This document shows, in pieces, positions 1-13,400 of a stretch of 64,000 nucleotides of DNA (the stretch's first letter is position 1; each line of letters opens with the position of its first letter). Both the position numbers and the translations under genes were made by a program. The stretch covers positions 73,886,532 to 73,950,531 of the forward strand of contig CM073591.1 of the NCBI GenBank assembly GCA_037074705.1. Reading direction: 5' to 3'. The notes below the pieces were generated by a model, which had not been told where the DNA came from, did not search any database, and saw only the letters and a list, made by a program, of their open reading frames with translations. The DNA is from Zhengitettix transpicula. Its lineage: Eukaryota; Arthropoda; Insecta; Orthoptera; Tetrigidae.

Positions 1-1242
1 AAATTCATCTTCAAGAATAAAAATTAATATTAAGACAGTAAAAACTTGTAAAAAGTTAATTTTATAAATTTATCCCAATATTTTTATTGTCATAAATTTG
101 CAATGAAAAATCAATTCTTCATTTTCAACATGTTTAGTTTACAATTTTTTGGAGCTTCAGCCGTACAAAAAACATTTTTCAAAAACTGAAAATTTTGGGT
201 CATTTAGAAAAATGAAAATTAAATGTTTGCTTTTAAAAATTATTAAATCTGAAATCGATTCAATTTACAAAATTTAAAATAAATTTGTATGTGAGCTCCT
301 TGTTAAAGTTTAGATGTCTCTGAAAACATTTTCTTTGTATAGAAAAATATGGCAAATTTCCGACAGCTCCGAAACATTCAAAATTAAAGATTTTGAAAAT
401 GAAAATTAGTTTTTCATTTCAAAATTCGGACAAATTATTTAAATTAACGTTAAAATTAATTTTCCGCTGCTGTTTTTGTTTATACCGTAAGAAACAACAT
501 TGGCCGCAGTAAATCTGACATACGTGTTATAGGAAACACTCGTCACTATAAAGAAATATAGTTCGATAAAACCCTGCGATATTGTAGGCTATAGTACGTT
601 TGAAAAAGTCATCGCAAAAATGCACTAATCAATGCAAGATTAGGTTGCACATAAGACTCAAGATCACATCGTTATTAGCACTGTAAGCCAATATTATTGA
701 CGACTTCCGCGACGACAAGGTATCAAGTACAAATAATGACAGGTTCTATACAGTACATTAAGAATATACCTTTCTGAACGCGATGTCTCCGAGGTCACTA
801 ATTACAGTTTTCTGCAGTAACTTAGCCCGGATTTTGAGTAAAAATTGTTAAATAGATACTCAGGCATTATTTCTTCTTTTATATATATTTATGTTTTATT
901 GTAGTGTAAATTAGTATATAGAATTACCGGCGATGCGTCACTGTATTACATTTACCTTAATTTCTGTGGTTATAGTCAATACCGTTTGGCCATTAAGGTT
1001 GGTTTGTCGGTGACCGCGTATAATCATGACAAAAGTACATTTAAACTAAATGGGTTGATAGTATTATCGTGGAAGAATCTACGCAGGCCCAAAATTCCTA
1101 TTTCGTTTTCAGCGAAGCCGAAGCCCAATAAAACAAATTCATGTTTTAGGCTTTGATTAAATATTCCCATTTTTCTCAGTATATTTTTCCAAACACATAG
1201 TGTTTTGCTCTTTGCCGAAGTCCTGGGAAATTGATTAAGCAC
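1..1242 (-). other. Intron sequence downstream of exon k
   Basis: AT-rich sequence with no exon that I can recognise. The open frame running on from exon k to 1024 loses all resemblance to the TED after 'GMETE' and is taken as intron. The rest of the TED, the second CUB strand set and MG8 should follow beyond the window edge. Confidence 0.6.
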
Positions 1243-1483
1243 CTCAGTTTCCATGCCGACTGCGAGGAGCGCTGCGAGGGTCTCTGACGTGACTTCTACG
1301 TCGCTGCCGAGTGAGGCGTCGTCGGCGGCTGAACCAACAACGTCGTCTTCGGGCGTCGGGCTAAAGCCTCCGTCGGGACGCTGTCGCTGCTGCAGCCAGC
1401 GCTTAGCTGACGAGAGGATGTCTGAATCAATGGCTACATGAGACTGAGCTCTCGTCAACACTTGAAGAGCAGACACAGTACCA
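1243..1483 (-). CDS. Exon k: TED middle of the A2M-like protein (3' boundary provisional)
   Basis: The acceptor is ATTTCACAG|TGGTAC, entering in phase 2. 'GTVSALQVLTRAQSHVAIDS', 'ILSSAKRWLQQRQRPDGGF' and 'SETLAALLAVGMETE' match the TED pattern 'stwLTafvlk.l..a...i.id..vl..a..wl...Q..dGsF..........talvl.aLleag'. The QxxDGxF turn is exact. An acidic insert (EDDVVGSAADDASLGSDVE) sits after it. The donor chosen is ACTGAG|GTGCTT, a weak GT site at the expected place. The frame stays open to 1024, so a donor further on cannot be excluded. Remaining exons lie before base 1. Confidence 0.84.
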
Positions 1484-4400
1484 CTGTGAAATATGGAAAA
1501 CAAAAGTTGCTATCAGACAAAAGATTTCAAAGAATAAAAATTTAGTTGTACAAAATATAAGACGTCTTGCATTTTAAGTCACCTGAGAGGGTTGGCTAAC
1601 ATAAAAGGAAACGAAGTAAAGGCACGTTATATAATTTGGAAGAAACAAGGAGTTGACTTGGTGTTATACATCCAATTGCGAAAGATAAACTCGATTATAT
1701 ATTTACATTCCATACTCCAATCTTTTCATATTTTACGAAATTAACTGAAAACATTCGCAAAGAATCCAATAAAAGTTGTGTATAAAGAATAATATTTGGC
1801 AAAGATTTTCTCATACTTTAATTCATACCAACACAACATCTGAAATCAATCGCAGGACAGTTGCGATAAATATATAGGTAAAACAGAAGGACAAATTACC
1901 ACCATCAAATACCAACACATGAAGGAATATATCAGCATGAGAAAACACAAGTAAAATTACCGGAATTAATGTATATTTAATTAATATTAACGGGAGTCGG
2001 AGCTGCTAAAGGCGCGTTACGACCAAATTTAGTCAACATTTTTCGTCACCAACAATGTTGAGCAACAAAAGTTCACAGCAAATGTTGGCAACAAGATCCG
2101 TCAACATTGTTGCCAATAAATATTGACAGCATTACCCACAGCCTGTGGGAAAGTTGACAACACTAAAAAATTGTTGGCAACAAATGCTCTACAATTCTAA
2201 AAATTGTTAACATGATTGCCAGCTCCGGTTTAAACGCTGTTTAATTCTACTTGAGGTGCGTGTGTTGTCATCAGGCGCTGGCTGTTTGCTTGTTGATCTG
2301 CTTTCAGAACTAACGGTTGCATGGTCTCCCTAGGAAAGCGAAAGTCTTTACCTTTGGCGGTGTAAATAAAAATTTACGTAGCTCCTATCTTCTGATGGAC
2401 TTCAACTCAACTGGACTATTATAGTCTCGCTACTCTCAAAATATTTTCTGACATTCTGTCGTTTCTTTGTCTGCCTCCACTTTCAGGCTGTTTGCCACTG
2501 ACGATTTAAGCGCTTATAAAACTCTGTCCCCTCTTTTAACAATTGATGGATCCAATCAGCTTATAACCTTAAATCTTGACATCACTCAACAACCAAATTG
2601 GCAGATCTGAGATAAGTTTGCTAGCTTCAGAACTGTTTTGTACCATCTGATGGTTACGCCAGCTTTTGTCAGTCTGTTTCTGGTCATAATTGCTGCGGTA
2701 TTCTTAATTATTACAGTTTTTGCTGAATGTTAGCTATTCGCCATTGTCACTCACTTCGTCGATGCTCAAGACAAAGTAATATTTTAAAATAATTTCATCT
2801 GCCCCTTTCACGTTGCAATCAGGCAAAGATCCCTTACTACAGTGTTTTTTTGTTTTAAAATGCCTTTTAAACACGTTTTACATAAGTCGATAACCACATG
2901 GGTTATTAAAGATAGTGGCTTATTAGCTTGCTGTTCGGAATTTGACGCCTACGTACAGGGAATGACCTGGCCAGCTCAGCAGATTGACGCTGAACTCCCG
3001 AGGGACGAGCTGTCTGTCTGCTGCCTCACGCCTTTCACATATTACTGTGTAGCCCCCGTCCCCAGTTTTCCGCATATATATTGACACATCAGCTGCCTAG
3101 CAATCTCGTACGAGGGACATCTCCCGGGAAAGCTATACGAAACACTTCAACCTGTCTGTCTACTGCTTATCTTCGTCCTGGCTAAAGTGCCGACTGTATG
3201 GAAATCACATTCCAGTATCGTAACACGGACGAGCTCAGCGATTCATGAAATAGGTTGATGAAAAGTGGTACTGACCATCGCTTAACACTATTCTCACATA
3301 AGTTATGTACTTTACTACTGAATATTTTCTCCTGGAACTTATTGGTCGTCATTAGCATTGCATGAGCATTTGACACAAAATAAAACTACGAAAAAGTGTT
3401 TACCGTCAAATAACGGAACAGATAAATCTCCAAATATTGTAGAGAATAATTTACTATATTAATACTTCAGGTAGGTAATTAACAAAAGTAATGATATACA
3501 ACTCTGGAACTAGCAAAGTAGTAAGCAAAATAATACAATAAATAAATCTCTTTAATCAGATGACAACAACGACAGAAATAATTACACGTGACCTGAATGA
3601 AATTATTCCCTCTTTAATAAGACTATGAATAGCTCAATCCATAATAGATTGTAAAACACGCATTTTTCAAGCGGGTAATGTAACGGTGAATAAAGAAATA
3701 TAGACCTAATAACCTCATTTCGGTAACCAATAACTGCAGACATGAATTTGCATTAAAATGATAATTTAACAACGACCAGCTTGAATTTTTTGGCTGTTCT
3801 TTTTCTACAGACGATTAATCTGTTTTTGAGATTAATCAGCATCATCATACTGTAAAAGTCAAATGTGTCACGCAAGTAACGTAGGAACCAGAATTGCCAC
3901 TGGAGGCATATGTAATTAATTTCGCTAATGATAAATATTCATTTAACATATAGTGAACAGTAGGGAATTCATACTGGAGCTGTAATGAATTAAATTTCAT
4001 TTCGGTAAATCATTGGTAGGGAAATATGGTTTTATAATTCATACATGATGTAGCAATCGTTCGGGGTAATTTACCATTAAAATTTTAGGGTGTGTGTGTG
4101 TGTGTGTGGGAGGATGCGAGGGGGGATAATAATGTTCATTAACGAATTGGTGTAACGGACATGACGTAGTAGAATGCCACATCAATGGCCGTGAACCAAT
4201 CAGAAGTAGCCACACCAACGTTCAGATTTAAACGTTCACAACTTATTATTTTTCTCTGAGCATCAAATGCAATGAATAGTTACTTCATACTTTAATATTT
4301 TCAACAAGAAGCGAACCAATTAATGTTCTACAGAATTTTGGGAAAAATATTGTATTTTTTGTGAATAATTATGGTCGATGTACATATCATGCCTGAAATT

Positions 4401-7400
4401 TTTTTTTAGAGTTACAGGCTACATGAAGGTAATACACTTGGTAGAAACTCCCCTTTGATAACATGGGAAGGGATTTATTTTTTTTTCAAATGTAATTCAC
4501 AGAGTTGCAATCTGATATCCAAATGAAAGAAACATCTGACCACGTCTCTTTGATGTATTCCTAACTCATATCTGCCCAGAGCAATATATCCAGTGGTGTA
4601 CACCCACGCCATGTTTGTTTGGAAGCTCGCACATTTGTGAACAACTAATTTCAACAGTGAATCACACTAAGCGTAAAATTATAACCAAAGTATCTTGAGA
4701 ATAACCTGAGATTTCACTTCAATAGAACCATATATTAGTGCAATAGTTTTTCTTATTCCATGTCAACTATTGTTTTAATTATTTTTATAATTATAAATAA
4801 ATTTTTAATATAACATGATATATATTATAAAATTAATTGCATGTTATGATACCTACGATACCTACAAGGTTGGACATCCTTGATGTATCAAAGAGCGAAG
4901 GCTTTCCCGGTGTATTTGGTGAAGAAAAAGTTCTCGGGTTTCCACCTGGGTAACAATGCGATTGAAACGCGACGTTTCGACGGACAAATGTACTGCCGTC
5001 ATCTTCTAGGCGAAGTGCCGGGACCATTGAGTTCGAGGGTAGTCCCGGCACTTCGCCTAGAAGATGACGGCAGTACATTTGTCCGTCGAAACGTCGCGTT
5101 TCAATCGCATTGTTACCCAGGTGGAAACGCGAGAATGTTTTCTTCATCCTTTATGTAAACTGAATAATTAATAGTGAATAGTAAAAGAGAAAGTTATCAC
5201 TTCATATTCTCTTGTTATCACTACTTGTATAGCCTGAATTATATTAAATAATCATATTTGATAAATTATCTATGTTTATTAAGACTTGTTGATGAATATC
5301 GAATATTTCCCTCGTGCTGCAATGAATAATGCATTTTTAAATAAGTAGGACGTGAATACATGTCACGATTAATTTATCAATATAGATTCACTTTACTAAA
5401 GACGAGAGTATAGTAATATACTTTGGTACATTTAACATTTACGAGTACCTTACCTGTGGCTGCCCACGTAACGATGGTCACCAAAAGAGCCGTCAGCCTT
5501 CCGGAAAACGAGCAACGCTTGCAGTTGAGCAGCTAGGATGTCGGCAGGGGCGTGAGTAGGGGAGTCAGAAGTTGTATTACTTTCGGAACTGGGGTCGGCG
5601 ACATGCGAAGCCGCATGGTCCAGCACAGGCAAGGGACTAAAGGCCGCCAGAGTCGTCACTAAGCTGGAAAACAAAAGTTTTAAGTCAGACTATTAAAAGA
5701 TCGGATAAATAAGTCGAAACTCTGTCCACGTTGTAGTGGTGAAAGCCCTAAAACCATTTGGAAATGTTACTGGCAACTAGATCCATTTATTAAAAGGCCA
5801 TAACAAAAAAATGAGTGGCACTTCAGCTTATAATTTGAAAATTATTTTTAAATAAACTCTTCAATAATCTTGATCATTTTCTATATTTGAAGTGTGTAAT
5901 ACGATTGTTTGGATTTTACCTGCTGGATTCACCAAGTGCGAGAAGGTGCTGAGCTGGGTCCAACCAACGCGCGGCACTGGTGGGGAGAGCGAGTCCTCCG
6001 GACACAGTTAAGGAACCCTGTTCCGATCCGGGAACCACGGGCCTCGGGACGTCCAGATGGAGCACCTGCGAGAATCCCGCTTCCTCGTTGTAATTCCAGA
6101 CCCTAAAAAATAACGCATTTTCGTAGGTTTTCGCTAATTGAACCTTTCATGATGTGAAACATAAGGTGAACAAAATCATAGATAACCTTCGATTAGTTCA
6201 ATATTAAAAATATAAAAAACAAATATAAGGGAATTTATCAAAAAATTGATTAATTTTGAAAATAGAAACTGCAATCAGCGTTACATTTACACATTTTTTT
6301 TTTGCGGTGTATATCTTTCTGATATCAAATCCTGTGAATGAGATAACATTCAGCTTATTATGGTTGTTGTCTATAATAAATATAAAATAAAAAATATCAT
6401 TCGATGTAAATATCTAAAGAGAAACTCGAGTGCCTCTTATATTTTTGTCCGATGTCTAAATAAAATGAAGTAACTATCTTATTAATATTTTTCAAGTAGA
6501 ACCAGTTAAAAGTTTTTTTCCGTTGATAGTTTAAGTGACGTGTGGTATTAATTTAATTTTCATCATATTTTTTCAAAATACCTATAAACACAGTAGACTC
6601 GTGATGAATATTTGTGCAGCAGAGTGATACGAAACTGATTTACATTAAAGTTATTAAATACTTTTTATGGACACTTGAACTGAAATATATCAATCGGATT
6701 ATATTAAACATCCACTGCATGACTTGCGCTGAAAGAACTAATTACTTAACAACAGAATCCAAGTATTATAGTGTTAAAAGTATACATGAAATGTTTAGAG
6801 GACTTTATTTTTAAATATTACTTTGTGTTGATGACCGGCGAAGTATGTAGAAAATAACTGCTTGTCATTCAAAGTAATTATGAAACACAGATAATTATGG
6901 CTTTTAGTAAGTTGCGTGACAAGAGATGACGTAAATAAAATATATTAAAAAAACATTTGAGGCAAGAAAAATTATATGAAAGCTGTTTATTCTGGCTGGA
7001 GGTCGTATCAACAGCAAATGTCTGGAAAGTGTCTAGATTTAAGGATCTAAGCAAATTGGTATCTCGTAAAGATCTATAGATTATAGTCAGCGAGAAAAGA
7101 TGATTTATAAGGGCTTATATTGACAGAGTGAAAGTGAAAAAATATAGCGAGAAGATGGACAGAAAGTTAGAAAATGTTTTGTGAGAAGCGATATCAGCAG
7201 AGTTATGGAAAATGATGATACACAATTACAAGAGTCGCGAGATCATGATGGAATCAACAAGTCAAAGACTGATTAAGTTGTAGCTCCTAAGGAGAATGGA
7301 GACATATAAACTATTTAATTACATCACCGAAGAGAAAAGCTTAAATAATTCTTGGTTTTCCATTTGAAGTTTACACAAAATTTCACTCTGTTACTCATGA

Positions 7401-10400
7401 TAAACTTACAATAAATACGAGAACGTTATTATTTTTTAATAAATCCCCGATATGATAAGATTTAAATAATATGTTGTGTAACCACTTATAACGCTGTGTC
7501 AATTTAACTGCTATAATACATAGATTATTTTTAAGAAAATGTCAAAGTTAGAAATTAAAGAGTCGAGTGAATATAAATGAAAACAAATACAAGTCTTTTA
7601 GTACATATCTATCGTTTATATTTGCTCGTATGTTACGATACACAAAATACAAATGCAACATAAATATGTTAAACTCTACAACTGCACGTGACAGATAAGG
7701 AATTGTTCTAGGAACGTATGGAAATATGGAAAAAAACCTAACTCATACACTACTCAAGGGAGTAATATATTGCAAAGATATTTAAATTTGTTTGTAAGAA
7801 AAATAATCTAGGGAAAAGATGAAAAAATATTTTAGAAACAGTAGAGAATAATTTTACGATTTGAAGTTTGTTCGTAATGGTTTGGAATGAATTAAATGAT
7901 ATTTTAAGGGAAGTTCTACTGTTTGTGGAAGCAGTAGAAATGAAATCGGAAAGACGGAAAAATCAAACTAATTTTTCCCAGAGATTATTTTTGTGACGAA
8001 ACGTTTGATTCAATCTTCCTTCTTTACATTTTCATTATTTATCCTTCAACAAACAATTGATTTTTCTAATAAAAATCACAACCAATTTAATTGAATAAAT
8101 TATCTGCAGTTGTATTTGAAATCACATGCTTGTTCACATGTTTCGATGTGAGACTGAAAAATATTTGCTTACAATGGACATTGTCGTGTAACATCTGTCA
8201 CTGTCATTTATCAAGCGTATAAATTTATTACGAATGCGATTGGCTATTTTCAGTAACTGAATAAAGTGTTTTCGCAAAAATACTAACACATAATTTTAAT
8301 ACATTCAACGTATAGCTGCGGGCTAAGGATGGTATCAGCATATTATATTTAAGTTACAAACAACCACAAAAATCTTTCTGGCTTGTGTACGTTTTCCACA
8401 CTAATTAATTAAGGGTTGAGCACATAGCCGGAGCCGCGGTTCGAGAATATGTTCGTTATGATGTATAATGCTCATTTACTCACAACGGAGCCGGATAGAT
8501 TTTGTTTGTTAAAATTTCACTATCTAAATTCGTAAGTGTGGGGAGACGGAACACAGGTGATAATATAATTAACAAAATCCCAGTAATAAATATGCTGAAA
8601 TTGGTTGAATTGACTCTAATTTAGAATCTAGAGGAAATGTAACGACTCGTGCGGAATTTGAATATCATAAATAAAGTTTGAAATGAACATTGAGCAAAGG
8701 AAAAAATCTGTGTATGTTGCAGAATTGTAGAGTTTTTAAAAATAAATATATTTAAACGATAACATTTTCACTAAAATTTCGGTAAATGTTAATATGTTTA
8801 CTTGTTAAATTATGTGAATTAGGAATTATTCCAGGAAATAATGGTTAAATACAAATTAAAATTTTAGTTCTTCAATTAAGATGGTCTTTGATAACTTCTA
8901 TCTCCAAACCGTTTCGTATGCATTGATTTGAATACTTTTCGGACAATCCCATTTTTTTATGTGTCATTATTAATAATACATTACCTCCTGCATTATAGAT
9001 AGAGCTTTTCCAGATTCGCTTCATGATGAAATGATGCTAATTGCTGCGCTGCGAAAAATAAAATTATTTTCGCATCTACATAATGGAATTTATAACTAAT
9101 ACAGCATCGGCAGAGGCGAGCAAAAATTGTTTATTGGTTGGCTGAATAATTGAGCACCGAATGTGTACATTACTAAACGGTTTGCAACCGAAATCTGTGT
9201 ACAGAATTAAGCCATGGGAAAACATAAAAACAGCAAATAGACACAAGGATTTTGTGCTATTGGTATTGAATTTTTAATAAAATAAAATTTCAGCTTTTGG
9301 AATTATTAGTGACGAGAAACATTAATGAGCTCCGGTTACGTTTTTGCATCACTGTCATAGGATATGGCTCGGAATAAAATTATACAAAAATGTTATCTTT
9401 CAATAAAATAAAACTAAGAACATTTATATCTAATAAATAAAATGCTTGTTTTTATGCATATCTTATAGAAATTTAAACAAAAATTGGTACATATCACTTA
9501 AAATCTAGGAAATGGAGTTAAGACAACCCTAGCTCCACTAAGGATAAAGATAGAAGCGTAGGTATTTAAAAATAATGCAAAACGACAAATATTAATAGTT
9601 ATAGAATTTTTATGTAGTTATTAAAACTAATTGCAAGGGATAGAGTTGTAAGGAGGTGACAATAACGGAAAACGACCGAGATTGGTGACGAATCCATAGT
9701 TTTCAGGGTCACCGAGTTCAATGCTGATCTTCACAATGCGAGTTAAGTTGTATTTCAGTCACCATTGGCATGGTAAGGGAGGAAATTGAGAAAAACAGAA
9801 TGTTTATGCTGAAGGTTTTTGCTGAGTCGTATGAACTTTTTAGTCGTCACTAAGAAATAAGTGGATGCTGACTCAAAGCCGATATGACGAGACAGAAGCT
9901 AAATATTATTTAATAATACAGGAACAAAAGTACTACAACAAACGATGAATGAAAATTCTAGCTCCTTCTATTAGAAGAAATCTCGAAGAAAATAACACTG
10001 AGTAACAATGATTTTGTTAAATGAATGGTTTATATTTTTTTCATATTCTGCATTTCTTTTGTAATTTATGATAACTAATATTTTACTATCCGTTTTTTAT
10101 AAAAATCATACCGACATCGAGCAGTTTCAAATATTTTTCCAGTGGAGGATGTTTCTGTGGCCAAAATTATAACACAACATCTTGGACTATTCACAATTAA
10201 AAGTTATATTTTGAGGTTGGGATAAAAAAAGCAATTTGATTAACAATTAGTAGTCAAGTAGATATATTCTGACTACTGAAAACAAAATGAAGTATATTAA
10301 CAGTTTATTGATTCAGGTAAGGTAATATTCCACAATAATCAGTTGAAACATTGGAATCTAATTATAACTTGAAAAGGAATTACCAAAGTGGTAGTAACAT

Positions 10401-13400
10401 CAGGTTTATATCCACAGATTTTGAACTAATGACCGATCATGCTACTGAAAATAGTTGAATGGAACTGTAGAACATAAGGAAGATAACTGTGAAAGAATTG
10501 TTAGGAAATGTCTTGTTACTGGAAGAAACTGCGGCGGAGGATTTCTTATGTTCACAATTGAACTCTTTCTAATTATTCTCGAAAGTTTAAGTTACGAGCG
10601 TAGAGAACATATAATGTTAACCTAATTACGAGATAAGGAAATACGAGAATTTTATGCTGATTTTGTTGATTCTCAAGAAGAAAATTAAATATCCAAATAA
10701 ATGATAACAGTAATCAAAATTTCACAGAAATCAACAGTTATATTCAATTAATAAAACGGAAAGAAAGACATGGTTTTTAAGTATTGTTATTGTTCATCTA
10801 AACTTCGCCAGTGTTGGTTTTTTCTGCCTCCTGATTGTAAACGTTATATTACTGACTTAAATAAATTTTCACGGGATGTAAAATGATTTCAATTGTTGTT
10901 TATTAGATCAGTAACTGATTTAAGAAAGTCTCATTAAAGTTAAGCGGTATTATTTCGTGCTCGCAGCATTATACACCGTGATATATTTTGGTTGGTTTCG
11001 AAACGTAATTAACCCAAACAAATTTCGTGCGGGACTGCTGAATATAGAGATCTCCGACCCGAAACTGATTAACGCGCAGTGCAGGCTCGCCTTGCCCCTC
11101 TGCCTCCACGTCTCGTGCACAAATTTCCGAGTGTCCCTGCTCGCCATAAACAAAATCCGGGCCGGGAGGAGCAAACTTCGTTAAGACCACAGAGCCACCG
11201 TTCTCTCTCACGTCGAGTCGCGCTGGCACGGCGTTTTGATTGGCTCCCAAATTCGGAGGGGTTCAGCCGTGGGGATCGTAGCATGACACGGGAATTTTAC
11301 GTAGAGAGCCGTTATTCACTTGGTTTACACTGGTTAACTTTCGATTTAATTTATTTTGACAATCTGAGTGATTCTCACTATGTTCCCTCACATGCAGATT
11401 GAAAAAAATTAAGATTTTCAAATACCACACTGCAGTGTTTGCTCTGTTCTGAAATATAAGTGTAGCGTTTTCCGAAATTATGAATAGTTATTTACCAGTA
11501 TTCGTATATCACGACAATTTCCAAGGACTATGGAATATTCCAAAAAATATTATTATAATTTAACTCTATAAATTTTAACAGTCTTTAACACAATTTTTTA
11601 TTTATTTTAGGGTTGAAAACGTGAAAGACCGCTTTTTGTCTTGTCTCAACATTTATTGCATCTGTTTCATAACCTCAAGAAATCTTATGAAGAATGATCC
11701 AATAAATTATAAATTATAATTATAAAATATCTCCACCACGAAAAACTTCGGTTCCATAAAAAATTAAATGTAGTCCGACATAAATGGTCATTCCGTCAAA
11801 ATTCTTGGATTATTTTTGTACCAATCAAATAATGACAACGGGAAGGGTAATATAACTTTAATTCTCCAGATAATTTGTTTCTACAACGACGGAATACCGA
11901 AGTGTTCAGCTGTCAGTACTAGTAAAACACAAACTTAATTTACGTCCTTCTGTTATATTACCACATATATTTTATTTATGAATTATTTATTCAAGTTCAA
12001 CAAGTCTACCATACAGAAACAGTTTCGTTGTTTTTTCCCGAAAACGTATCTCTCTTCAGGTTATACAACTTTTGCAGGAACGTGTAGAAATTATCATTTA
12101 ATTGAAATTTCGGTTTATAAAGCGATGAGCTATGATATATTATGAAAATAAAAGTAATTGAAAATTACTAGACTAATATTAAAATAATAAAACAGCCAAA
12201 AGAGAATAGTGATAAATAAATAAGAACCGCACTACGTTTCTGCAGCCGTTGTTGCTTACCTCAGGTTTAGAAGTAAAATTAGTCAGAGATTTTTAAAAAC
12301 TGTTACACACTTTAAACAAAATATACCAAAACATAGATGTTTACATAAATTAAAAGAAGTTGGCTTAAAAGTTGGTTCAATATATGAGTTTGTACATTAA
12401 TTGCTGTGATGTTTAATTTAATATAAATAATTCTAGACTGGAACCTGGAGTCAACTACTAAAGTTTCTTGCATATTACCAATAAAAAATCTTGTGATGAC
12501 ATTCTATATGGTTCTATCTTTCGGTTTTTTAATGACTATTTAGTTTATTATAAGTAAAAAATCTTAAACAGATATTTTGTAAACATCAAAATGTTTATTA
12601 TATTTTTCAATTGGATACTTATAGGTTTTTGCTATAAAGTAATGCATATTAGTAGATTTCTAAATTATGCATATTTAATATTTTTCGAGGATTATGGTGT
12701 TAACATTTGTAATTAGGTTATTTGTAAAACAGGCATACTGTTGATACTTTAATTTTAAATTTGTATGTGTCAGACGAGACAGGAGAAACTATGCTCACCC
12801 GCCAACCACAAGAAAATTTTTTCTTGCGATGGATATTATAATATCGTTGACGAAGAAACATTGATTTAACTATTTTATGCGTAACATATTCATAATTATA
12901 AATAAATATTTGTGAGTCTAATTTCTTTATTTGATGAATTAAAATTCCAAATAATTTATCGGAATAGTTAATGAGAATATAAGTTCAATAAAAATGTGAA
13001 ACGATACAAGTACCATATATTTTGTTTGATTAAGATCGATACATGTTTTAGAGGAATATCTGTACTTTCCTCGTAATATAGTCCCATTTAGAATGATTCA
13101 GAAACCATGCCTGAAGGTTCATTTGGAAAACAAATGAAAAAATCAAACATTCAAATATTCCTTTTATTACATACAATTAAGTTGATGAATAATTTGTTAG
13201 ACAAGTGACATCGTTTTATTTAGTTGATTTAAAGAATGATTAATTATTGATTATGAATTTATTTATTGGTTTTAATAGTTCAGACCACTTTATCAATATT
13301 ATTGACTGACGCTGCAACGTATATTGAAACAATATCGAATCGCATTTACCTTCTATTTGCTCTCCGAGCCAAAGATCTCTATTCTGAGGTAATGTGAAAC

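Larger units (their letters stand above)
1484..5453 (-). other. Intron k/j (3,970 bp)
   Basis: AT-rich intron. It holds a CAACA/TGTTG-rich patch (about 2030-2215), a (GT)n microsatellite (4090-4109), a short 3' end of the local retroposon family (4397-4473) and a 105-bp foldback (4920-5146). Open frames at 2842-3084 and 3182-3376 have no recognisable protein content. Confidence 0.7.

Noticed and set aside
1024..1242. Continuation of exon k to a stop at 1024 as a protein C-terminus
   Set aside because: The family match ends at the GTGCTT site and the rest of the TED, CUB and MG8 would be missing; treated as intron, with the isoform possibility noted.
4833..5158. Two long open frames on opposite strands with nearly identical protein sequence
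   Set aside because: They are the two readings of the same 105-bp palindrome; no gene is implied.
5909..6106. Plus-strand frame of 65 codons
   Set aside because: It is the antisense shadow of exon i, whose minus-strand frame matches the family and joins in phase.
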